Origin: Antedon mediterranea
Taxonomy: Eukaryota > Echinodermata > Crinoidea > Comatulida > Antedonidae
DNA length: 64,000 bases
Assembly: GCF_964355755.1 (NCBI RefSeq)
Contig: NC_092670.1
Span: forward strand, 1,699,001 to 1,763,000
Direction: 5' to 3'
In this document: positions 1 to 10,632 of the stretch, in pieces
How positions within the stretch are numbered: the stretch's first letter is position 1
Layout: each line of letters opens with the position of its first letter
Made by a program: the position numbers and the translations under genes
The notes under the pieces: model-generated
What the model saw: the letters and a program-made list of their open reading frames with translations, nothing else
Told to the model about the DNA's origin: nothing
Databases searched by the model: none

Positions 1-1122
1 ATTTATTCACAAGTATCATAATGTGATGATGAGCATCTGAATATCCTGCCTATTTATTCACAAGTATCATAATGTGATGATGAGCATCTGAATATCCTGC
101 CTATTTATTCACAAGTATCATAATGTGATGATGAGCATCTGACTATCCTGCCTATTTATTCACAAGTATCATAATGTGATGATGAGCATCTGAATATCCT
201 GCCTATTTATTCACAAGTATCATAATGTGATGATGAGCATCTGACTATCCTGCCTATTTATTCACAAGTATCATAATGTGATGATGAGCATCTGAATATC
301 CTGCCTATTTATTCACAAGTATCATAATGTGATGATGAGCATCTGAATATCCTGCCTATTTATTCACAAGTATCATAATGTGATGATGAGCATCTGAATA
401 TCCTGCCTATTTATTCACAAGTATCATAATGTGATGATGAGCATCTGAATATCCTGCCTATTTATTCACAAGTATCATAATGTGATGATGAGCATCTGAA
501 TATCCTGCCTATTTATTCACAAGTATCATAATGTGATGATGAGCATCTGACTATCCTGCCTATTTATTCACAAGTATCATAATGTGATGATGAGCATCTG
601 AATATCCTGCCTATTTATTCACAAGTATCATAATGTGATGATGAGCATCTGAATATCCTGCCTATTTATTCACAAGTATCATAATGTGATGATGAGCATC
701 TGAATATCCTGCCTATTTATTCACAAGTATCATAATGTGATGATGAGCATCTGAATATCCTGCCTATTTATTCACAAGTATCATAATGTGATGATGAGCA
801 TCTGAATATCCTGCCTATTTATTCACAAGTATCATAATGTGATGATGAGCATCTGACTATCCTGCCTATTTATTCACAAGTATCATAATGTGATGATGAG
901 CATCTGAATATCCTGCCTATTTATTCACAAGTATCATAATGTGATGATGAGCATCTGACTATCCTGCCTATTTATTCACAAGTATCATAATGTGATGATG
1001 AGCATCTGAATATCCTGCCTATTTATTCACAAGTATCATAATGTGATGATGAGCATCTGAATATCCTGCCTATTTATTCACAAGTATCATAATGTGATGA
1101 TGAGCATCTGAATATCCTGCCT
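1..1122. repeat. 22-copy, 51-bp minisatellite
   Basis: Exactly 22 units of 51 bp fill positions 1-1122, and the array probably continues left of the window. Units are identical except for one site (GAATATCC versus GACTATCC). The C variant occurs in units 3, 5, 11, 17 and 19. The pattern of units 1-8 equals that of units 15-22, as expected from duplication of a 14-unit block. If the minus-strand PH-domain gene continues to the left, the array lies in its third intron. Confidence 0.97.
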
Positions 1123-1434
1123 AACATCAATGAATACAATGCAATGCACCTTTCTCTATTGGTTGTAATCCGCTCAGACCTGTTCCAAATATTCATAATT
1201 TATCTTCTCTTCCGTAAGAATAAAACAAATTGACAAGTGATCTTAAACTCGTTGATTTATAAACAAATACTCATTATTAAAGAAATGTTGTTTTTTTCAA
1301 ATAGGCTCTGACGTCATATTGGCGAGCGTTAATTTAGTCGTGCAGCACGCAAAAGCATTCATTCGTAACTATGATGTCATTGATAATGGGGCATATAAGT
1401 AAAACCCGATAATAAAAAATTATAATAAACTTAC

Positions 1435-2499
1435 CACTATCAAAATGTGATTTAAATGTATTATGCCATTCGTCAATTTCTGATCGTATCCAAACACTTG
1501 TCGAACGCTTTTGAAAGAAAATAGTTTCTCCTTCTAAAATGACGGCCCAATAAAGTGTGGGCGATTTAGACTTTTTGTTATTCTCCAAAGTTCCTTTTTC
1601 TGTTCCAGCAAAGTTATATTTTGTTATCGTATAAGAGCGTTTGAGGACTCTCTCAGCATCTTTTCTGTACAACTTTAGTTGATAAAGACCTGTAAAATCA
1701 GCAGTAGGCTTGTTAAAATGATAGCCTAACAAAATGTTAAAACAAAAACTACACTTTTACTACATCATTATAATATGTGCACATGGCCGTAGCCAGCAGG
1801 CAGAAGAGGCCCTCACCTCGTCTGAAATTTTCAATTTTTAACACCCACCCGAATTTCCCAGAACAGATCGTCATATTTTATGTTAATAATTATATTTAAA
1901 GCATCTTTGCCTCGTCTGTTTTTAACCTCTCGCTACGGCCTGGTGCAGAACCCCGTTTAATAGTCGCTCATGGGTTGCGGTCACATTTATGCAGTAGCTT
2001 CCTAATTCATTTTAATTAGGCCTATGTTAATAAAAACAAAACAGAATTTGCGAATACCCGCGTGTTTAATTAATAATATATTATTAGAAAGAAGTAAAAT
2101 TGACATAAATACCTGATTCTAAATTCCCTTGAAATACTATCCATCTCTGTTGGAAAAATAAATTTAATGAATGGGGAAACTAAGTGATAAATGTAGTTAG
2201 GCCTACTATTAGTAATTAGTAGATAATAACACGAGAGCAAAAGGTGATGATTGTAATTAATGACAACTTATATTATCCTCTGTATACGATAAATTTAAGA
2301 ATTTCATTTTAAGAACAAACATCGCTACAACACGATTAATAAATATCAATCGTCTTACCTTTTTAATTTTCTTTTTCTCAATATCCATATGATGTAAATA
2401 ACCGGCTAGAAGTCTCTCCGAAGGGTCGTGGTCATAACTACCACTTGATGATGTAGGCAAGCCCATATTGACTTCAGCCCCTCGATCTATCTCATCCAC
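1435..2499 (-). CDS. PH-domain protein, first three coding exons (partial)
   Basis: Coding exons on the minus strand are 2359-2499, 2113-2146 and 1435-1725, all with GT/AG borders and matching phases (0, then 1, then 1). Together they encode about 155 residues from an ATG at 2497-2499. The product reads like a pleckstrin-homology fold: GYLHHMDIEKKKIKKRWIVF is a typical first strand pair, and WIRSEIDEWHNTFKSHF fits the closing helix with its conserved Trp. The region between resembles Dok/IRS-type PH domains but is not diagnostic. PH domains usually bind phosphoinositides or protein partners at membranes. The tiny 34-nt second exon sits inside the domain. Later exons should lie to the left, beyond the 51-bp array. 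Seeing a PH domain is an inference from pattern; the parent family is not identified. Confidence 0.72.
1782..1942. mobile_element. Interspersed repeat with short inverted ends
   Basis: This block lies in the PH-gene intron. It starts near GGCCGTAGCCAGC and ends near CTCGCTACGGCC, which are inverted relatives. A diverged copy in opposite orientation lies at about 55845-55985 in the TEFM intron, sharing the AGCATCTTTGCCTCGTCTG core. It is a small dispersed repeat of unknown class. Confidence 0.6.
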
Positions 2500-4517
2500 A
2501 GTGATTGTTTAGTGATACGATAGGCAGAATTGAGAAGATTTATCAACCGCTCCTAGGTTTATTATTTTGAACTCTCGATATCAAAATCGAATCGGAAATG
2601 CAGGTAATACGTATAATAAGTCTCGCGCTTTGAGGTTATATTTTTTATCGGTCGTGCTTCAATGAATCGAGTTTGACCGATGACTGATCAAAGTGAATGT
2701 GGTGGCGAACTGAGAGATTCTTCTATCTCTCTCAAACTACTTATGTCTCCGTTTTCTACCCACGACAAAAGCAAAACAAGAATCCTGGTAATTACAAGGA
2801 TTCACAGGTGTTCGGCAATAATGGAAATAATAATAATAATAATAATGTTTTATGATTCATTCATAAAGCAGACAATTATAAAAGAACAGTTCTTTCGGAG
2901 ATCCTTGCTTGATAGGTTGACACGTCACTCTTTGGCGCGCACGCACGCGCAGTAACACAGTCGCAGAATGACTTTTTGACTCGACAGCTACGAGTGGCAC
3001 GAGCGAAAAGCTCCTGTTGTGCGGCGCTGCAAGAAAGTGTTGGGTCATCGGCGGTCGCTTTCTGATCTTTAGTCTGGTTATTCGGGTTAGTGACAATTGT
3101 CTTAACGATCGTCTAAATAACACGCGTTATTGTCAAAGGATATTTTTAAAGTCCCCTGAGAAATTCCGGTTTCGCACCGACCAAGCGCACGCCGCATAGG
3201 TACGAATTGTAATCGCCATTACACAAGCGTGTATTATTATACGTAGGTATGTATACTCTCGTTGGTGTTACTGTAGGCCTACTTTAATGGTTCCGTTTCG
3301 CTGTAGTTTCTTAGAACAGGTCATTATGAGAGCACGTTTTTGTGGAGGTTTTTTGTCGTTTCTGTCTCTTTCCATGAAAATCGAAAAATGCAATAATGGG
3401 AATTTACATCAGAACATTTACAACCACTTACGGCGATATAGCATACAACCACTTACGGCGATATAGCATACATGATTAATCAATTTAGAATTTTTTTTTT
3501 CATAGAGGATTTGTTTTTTCTATCTTCAATTAGCATGTCGGATTATCTTTTCTGTATTTACTTAGGATATGAATATTGCGTTTTGAGGAATTTGACCACA
3601 ACTAAATACACGCAATCAGTTCCTCAATCAATTAGTAATCAATGTTAGTAATATCACATTATAATAATATTTCTGAACATGAATGGCTCATAAATCAGGG
3701 TTATAAAGTCAACAAAATATTAACCGCGTTCGTTGACCCGGACATATTTAATTTGCAAACGATGTGTTGTTCTTTTATATACCAAGAAATGAATGATACG
3801 TAATTATCTACTCGGAAAATCAATTTTCCTTGTCTATTACTATAGGTTTTATGCATACAGATATAAACTGTGACGTCACTAAGCTTCATTCGTAAGGTAA
3901 AAATAGTGAAATGAAATACATTTAGATAAAGAGGGCGGTCGATAACAGTATATTATTAGAAGGTAATGGTACATTAAAATGATATTGTACTTTACTAAAA
4001 TATCACGTGTAATCCATTCTGTGGCGAATTCCTTGAAATTGGATAAGATCTATTATCAGAATAGAATAACGCCAATCAAAGGCAAATCAAGACAGTTGCT
4101 AGTGTTTTTCATATTTTATTCAGCTTTTACAAACAATGATGATAAAAATTATTTTATAGAGAAAAATATACACATATAAATTACATAATACATATTTAAT
4201 CTGTAGGCCTATACTATCGCTGAATAAACCCTGAATTCATAAGGAAAAATGTATAAAATATTTATTTTATTTCACCTTAATTGACCACTACAAAACATAT
4301 CCGACTCTCCACCAGCAGCCAACAAAATAATAGATGACATTTTTTGGTATTAACTGGAATGTTCAACGCAATACAAATATATAATACAGTAACCAACAGT
4401 AGTTGTTTCAGTTATGTTTGTAGGCCTATGTACGTGAAACGGGACGTGAAACCATTATTTAATATCTTAGTTGGGCTAGCTATTGCTTCTCCCTCCTAAA
4501 TATATTTATATAAAACG
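2500..4517. other. Intergenic stretch
   Basis: I see no convincing gene here. The left part should hold the promoter and 5' end of the PH-domain gene. An AAT microsatellite lies near 2827-2847, and a 25-bp unit repeated twice (ACAACCACTTACGGCGATAT core) lies at 3419-3469. The right part presumably contains the 3' UTR of the RING-NHL gene. Short open frames around 2680-3199 have no coding features. Confidence 0.5.
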
Positions 4518-7272
4518 TTACAATGACCAGATAACTATCTTATCACTACTTGTAGAAACAATGAGTTGATGGTCGCGTGTAAGCGCCAGGCCGTACGGAA
4601 TGCCATGGTTCGCCATGTCTAATTTAGCGATGAATGTTCCATCAGATCGATACGCTTTTACCGAGTTGTCCGCGGCATCTGCGGCAACGATGATACCACT
4701 TGCCTGGTCTACAGACACATGCCTAGCCCCAGTTAACCTTCCTTCACCCACAGTTGATCCGGATAGAGCTCCTCTGAACTGCCCTGCCGTTGAAAAAACT
4801 AAAATACAACTCTCATTTCGATCTGCAACGTACAAAATCTCGCCATAAACCGCAATTCCAAAGGGACGAATCAACTGGTCACTAGTACTAATCGCACGTG
4901 GACCAATGTTGTGTAATAACTCGCCATTTCTTTGGAAGATCAACACATTGTCATGTAAGCCACAAACATAAATTCGATCCAAATGATCGCATGTAATGCC
5001 ACGATTGACGCGCATTCGTCCTATATACCGTTCACGTTTAGCGTTCTGACATTCAAGACCAAAACAGTCTAAAATCTGGCCTTCATTTGTATATATACTT
5101 ATATACTTTGAGCCATCAACTATGATAATCTCATCTTTGTGATTGACACAAACCCCTTGTGGGTTCCAAAGTTTACCCTTCTCTGTACCGTTACCGCCAA
5201 AACACTTTGAAGTCGGATTTCTTGGAGAAAACAAGTACCCACAATGCTTATCGAATGATATGACAACTACTGTGCCATCCTTGGTAATTGCAACGCCAGA
5301 CGGTCGTAGAATTTTAAACTCAGATTTTGGCGTCATATTTTGAATATTCAAATGTGTTGTTATAACTGTATTTGAAATTGGACAATTTGTCTGATTGGTT
5401 AGAATTTGTTCAACTTCCTGGAAAGCGGTGACGCTTTGAGAAGGTACAGTGTGCAGCCTACCAATATTATTCAGAATTACCTCAATGTTTGGTAGTTGGA
5501 AAGTAGGTTGCAGGAGTAGTTCGTCTGCTGTTAGACTGTGCAGTTTTTTTAGACAGTTTTTCGAGGTTTCCATTACTTTGCGAGCTTCATTCACATCCAT
5601 ATACATCAGGTTGTTCTTTGTTCCACTGCAAAACTCTTCAATCCTTCTGACAGACCTTCTTCGTATTTCCTGTGCTTTGGCAAATTCATCTAATGAATCT
5701 ACAAAAAGAAAAAAACTGAAGAAATTACTGAAGAAATAATTTGAAGAAGAGTGTTCACAGTGAAAAATTAACACTAGAAAATTCGGAATGCCGCTTGTCG
5801 AGTTTGTAAACACTAAGTTTGTTCACCGTGAAGAATTAACACTAGAAAATTCGGAATGCCGCTTGTCGAGTTTGTAAACACTAAGTTTGTTCACAGTGAA
5901 GAATTAACACTAGAAAATTCGGAATGCCGCTTGTCGAGTTTGTAAACACTAAGTTTGTTCACAGTGAAGAATTAACACTAGAAAATTCGGAATGCCGCTT
6001 GTCGAGTTTGTAAACACTAAGTTTGTTCACAGTGAAGAATTAACACTAGAAAATTCGGAATGCCGCTTGTCGAGTTTGTAAACACTAAGTTTGTTCACAG
6101 TGAAGAATTAACACTAGAAAATTCGGAATGCCGCTTGTCGAGTTTGTAAACACTAAGTTTGTTCACAGTGAAGAATTAACACTAGAAAATTCGGAATGCC
6201 GCTTGTCGAGTTTGTAAACACTAAGTTTGTTCACAGTGAAGAATTAACACTAGAAAATTCGGAATGCCGCTTGTCGAGTTTGTAAACACTAAGTTTGTTC
6301 ACAGTGAAGAATTAACACTAGAAAATTCGGAATGCCGCTTGTCGAGTTTGTAAACACTAAGTTTGTTCACAGTGAAGAATTAACACTAGAAAATTCGGAA
6401 TGCCGCTTGTCGAGTTTGTAAACACTAAGTTTGTTCACAGTGAAGAATTAACACTAGAAAATTCGGAATGCCGCTTGTCGAGTTTGTAAACACAAAGTTT
6501 GCAAGTGTTGACAATGCAGCCTAGTCCACACTAGCAAACTTGTAATGTTAAAAGTGGACAAATGTGGACCCAACATCGGCAAACAAACAAAAATAATTTC
6601 TTGCAAAAGTTAGTCATTCACGATCTTGACCAACTAGTTCGCCAAGGATTGTCGACTTAGGAAATCAATAAATGTCTGTGATTCTGCTGCAGATAGACAA
6701 CATTGTGGGAGACTTGGATTTTACAAAAAAAAAGTTCGCTAGACGAAACATCATGAACTTGAGTACTCACCAAGACATTCCTGATGCCTATTTTTCACAA
6801 TATCCAGTGCCATATGAAACGCACTATTAATCTGACCCCGTGTAGGCTCACACGTGACATCCATATTACTACTTAGATGAGTTACTTGTAACAGTTCTTC
6901 AATCTTAGAAATTGTCCCTAGTGCTTTATCTTTGATCACAGCATTCACTGTCTTCTGAAAAGATGCGTCCATGGGCATTTGTCGTCTGACTTCCATCGAC
7001 GCATTTTCTGACGTCATCAACCTGAGAATTGTAATGTTGTTTGGAAATCCTTGCTTCGGTAGTTCGTAGTCTTCTCGGCACTCTGGGCATGTAACTCTGT
7101 GACGGTTATGGGATCGTGAGCTAGGAACGCTAGGTCCGATGTCACGGAGACGTTCAACACAGGCTAAACAAAGCGAATGTTGGCACGGTAACATCTTCGG
7201 TAAACGGTTCTTTTGGTTGAAGTTTTCAAAACAAATCATACATTCTAATACGCCATTATCTATACCCGCCAT
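4518..7272 (-). CDS. RING-NHL (TRIM32-like) E3 ubiquitin ligase
   Basis: Two coding exons, 6771-7272 and 4518-5698, join in matching phase to give 560 residues. Residues 11-65 form a C3HC4 RING (Cys11, Cys14, Cys30, His32, Cys35, Cys38, Cys62, Cys65), the domain that recruits an E2 ubiquitin-conjugating enzyme. A helical middle region follows. Roughly residues 300-560 hold six NHL repeats, a beta-propeller that in TRIM2/3/32 binds substrates or RNA; the protein ends WSL right after the last blade. The RING and its spacing resemble TRIM32. No B-box cysteine/histidine cluster is visible, so this is RING-helix-NHL rather than a full TRIM. The ATG at 7270-7272 follows a good 3' splice site (TTTTTTTACAG), so an untranslated first exon lies upstream. 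The single coding intron holds an 11-copy minisatellite. Confidence 0.9.
5753..6500. repeat. 11-copy, 68-bp minisatellite in the RING-NHL intron
   Basis: Eleven units of 68 bp, nearly identical, begin with GTTCACAGTGAAGAATTAAC and fill 5753-6500. The first two units and the last carry single-base differences (for example GTTCACCGTG and CACAAAG). The array makes up most of the intron between the RING and NHL exons. Its left edge lies about 55 bp from the 3' splice site of the second exon. Confidence 0.96.
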
Positions 7273-9361
7273 TTTGTACTAGCTGTAAAAAAAATATTCA
7301 TATTAAAGAAATAATCTTATTAAGATTCTGCTACAAAATATTGACACGTTTTTGACGAATGACATGACATTGAAACTGTGTTATGTATCCGATAAGTTTA
7401 TGATCAATACACGGCATAATTTAGTTACACTGTTATCAAAATATGCTGGTTTTACACAGTTTCATTTCAGGTATAAATAACACAATAGATCAGTCGATTT
7501 ACAAGCTCATTAAACAACATTCGTTTTAATCTAGTCACGCGACACATATTGACGCGCGCGTGAATGATACATAATGTGCCGATTATGAATCTTGCGACTG
7601 TCAACATAGTTTCCAGTGATTTCTAACATGAAACAAGCATAAAAACATTCGAGGACTTTACGGTACTCTTCAGTAAGCCATTTTTTAAAAGTATTGGTAT
7701 TTACCAAGTGGTTTAAGTTTGGCTGAATCTCTTCGTGGTGGGTTCTCTCTGAATTGGCCTATAATAACCGAGCGTCGGTGTAGGTGGACTCATAACAGTC
7801 TTCCTCACTGAGCGAGCGGTCTCCGCAAACCTTCCCTCATTTCAACAACCAACCAGCATATTTTAAAGATCTACCGATCTGAAATAATACTTATAATTCA
7901 TCTAATAAAGGTGTTATTATTATCATTTCCTGTTATATTTGTTTAAATCAATAGTTTCTATGAATGTTTGACCATAAGAACGGGAAAAGAATTTTCTTTG
8001 AATAATGTGATGTATTTATCAGATTTCCTTTGCTGTGTATAACAGTAAGCAGACAAATGTGGTCTATTTTAGGCATCATTCTTAGAATGAGCTATTATAG
8101 ACCTACCTACCTCAGCACCAATTCGTTGGCGCAGTCTCAAATGAATGTTAGGGTTTGGAAGCACTGCATTCATTCAAAAAAAAAAATTCTTATTTTCATT
8201 TGCTTGATTTTAAATAAAGATTATACCGTATTAAATTAAAGGACACACAGACGTGTTAACTGATTTTTTTTATATTTCTTATTGTACGGTAATTATAGGT
8301 AATCTCGACAGAAAGTATTCACACATAGAATTATTGTCAAACCTTATCTCAATTTTCATACATGTAATATACCGGTACCCAATACACAGTATTAATTCGA
8401 ATAAACGCTTCGGGGGTTTATTGTTCCGAGGGGTTTTTAGGGGGAGGGTGTGTTCATTCGAGGAGGCGTGTGAATCTTAAACACGATCAACATTTTCTTA
8501 GAGAACAGAATTCTGTATATAGAGTAATATGATTGTATATTATTACAGTATTATGCTATTGTTTCGAAACTAGCTTGTCACTAGATCGGTTCTATTATTA
8601 ATCATTGCGAACCCGAAACTATTCTAATTCTCTTTCAACCTTGCGAATTTACACAATCACGAATTTTATAATTCAAAAAAATATAAATTATATTAAACTT
8701 ACCCATAGATAATTTGTAGTGTCTGCAATAATACATGCTTAGACCACCATGTTACAACAACAAACCAACAAGCAACAGGATGCCAGCCATTCATGTCCAA
8801 TACTATACCCGCTTCCAGTTAACTTTCTCAACAGCTTTACCAATCTAGGGATTATCTTACAAACTCCTTTTAATATATTGATTATAAGGTATTAGATACC
8901 ACGTCTGAGAAGCACGAGTGACGATCGTCCCTAAATTTAGGACCTTGAATTTGAAAAGCTTGCTCAATTGTTCCTGTTTAACAAAATGATTATTTCCGTT
9001 TCGTTTTTCACAACACTAAATCGAAACCTATATGTCCATTTCGTCAGCAGACATAATAGATAAATGTGATCTATTCCAATACAGTTTTAATTAGTAAGAA
9101 ATGGTAATTTATAGAAGTTCGTTGCTTTTCGGAATACTTACAGTGTGTAGGTCTATTCACACGTAGGCCTACATGGTTATTTCGATTAACAATTTATCTG
9201 CTGTAGGCTAGTACCGGAATATATAATCTAAATGCGGAATATTAAAACAAATATGTTTTTGTTTTAATTACTAAGGAAATAGTAATTTGTTTAGTTTGTT
9301 TCTGTTCGGAAATGCGTAAGGTATGTAGGCCTACTTAAACTTACGTAACGTGTTAGTGTGG
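7273..9361. other. Upstream region of the RING-NHL gene
   Basis: No coding exon is recognised. The 3' splice site immediately before the RING start codon implies one or more minus-strand 5' UTR exons here. Possible donors are near 7704 (TTG|GTAAATAC) and 8701 (TGG|GTAAGTTT), but neither can be confirmed by eye. Several TAGGCCTA palindromes are present near 9120-9330. Confidence 0.4.
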
Positions 9362-9363
9362 TT

Positions 9364-9597
9364 AAAGCTTGGTTCCCACTAAGACGCATTGTATTTGAGT
9401 TGACCAATCACAGGCCACAGTTCGAATGATCCATCGCGTCGTGATTAGTAAAATTACTTGTGGCGCGCTCAACGTCCTTGTGGCGCGCTCATTGTCCGTG
9501 CGGCGCACTCATTATCCGTGTGCGGCGCGCTCAACGTCCTTGCGCGGCTCGCTTAACATCAATTTGTGTTGCTACTGTGAACCGCCAAGTTTAACCG
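9364..9597. mobile_element. MITE, AGCTTGGTTCCCACT family (degraded copy)
   Basis: The left end AGCTTGGTTCCCACT is intact and is followed by the family's GTTGACCAATCAC motif. The interior contains about five degenerate copies of a roughly 20-bp GC-rich unit (GGCGCGCTCAACGTCC, 9461-9550). The right end is only a weak match. Better copies are at 40257-40423, 43683-43794 and 62654-62828. Confidence 0.6.
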
Positions 9598-10632
9598 CGT
9601 CTTGCAGTAACATACCGAAACATAAAAGCAACATGCGTAATATTAAAACAAATGTGTTCATGTTAGAAAATAATACTTGGTTTCCGTTAGTCTTTCGGAC
9701 GTATTACTGATTTCCGTTAAATGTATTCGTAACTGTTATTTTGATTCTCTCTCTGTAGGTGCGTCCCAAAATTGATTCATTCTGATTTATATATACATAT
9801 GGTTTATCATGGAGGTCAACAATTAAATATAATAATTTTATATAAAGTTTTATTATTCTACTCAAGTGATACGTAGAGTCGGACTGCAGTAATAAAAATT
9901 AGCGCAACGTCGATGGTTTATATAACTTGTAAAACGGTTGCTATTGTTACGGTGATTTAAGATCGATTTTTCGGTTTGACGTCATCGATACCTCGTATAC
10001 GTAATCATAACATTAGACGTAAATTTATCGTCGCGATCACGAAACCGGAATGAAAATAACAATAATAGTTAAAACATAAATGCTATACAAAAACATTTGA
10101 ATGATTTTGTTTTTATTCTAAAATGTATACATTTCAAGGTTCAACCATCTTCCTATAAAAACCACTGGGATTGCAAGGCAAGTAGCATGACAACTGCCTA
10201 GCAACTTCCTGGTTATATCACACTACAGGGTTGGGGGATGATCCCCAGTCACTTTTTGATGGTAAACACATACAATCTGCAGCAACTTTTGCACTGTCAG
10301 AAACCCTGTTTTTGTTTTTTTTATAATTTGTTTGGCTCGAGTGCCTAGTGTCCCCTCACTTCACCACAACAACCCCCCCCCCCCCCCCCGCCCCCATCCT
10401 TGTCTGTTTCAATCACTCATCGATTTATGAAAAAGATATAAAACATTTCAAATTGTAAATCTTATAAATTTGTACAATTCCAACCATTACCCTTCTCAAC
10501 AGCTTCCAGTTTCATATCGATATTAACATTGTTCACAAGCTATGAAACTAATGTTACCACGACAACCAAGAGTAAATGAAGCATGACCACACAATCCAAT
10601 CAAATCATTCCCTTTTCAAGTAATGAATTTCA
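9598..10632. other. 3' flank of CPSF4
   Basis: This contains the presumed CPSF4 3' UTR; a minus-strand AATAAA lies at 10112-10117, about 520 bp past the stop codon. A poly-C run lies at about 10373-10389. No other gene is seen. Confidence 0.4.

Noticed and set aside
1-1122. CRISPR array
   Set aside because: The units are head-to-tail copies without unique spacers, in a genome with spliced animal genes. The same applies to the arrays at 5753, 43260 and 54247.
2680-3199. Overlapping short open frames upstream of the PH gene
   Set aside because: They conflict with each other, have no domain or splice signal and sit over an AAT microsatellite.
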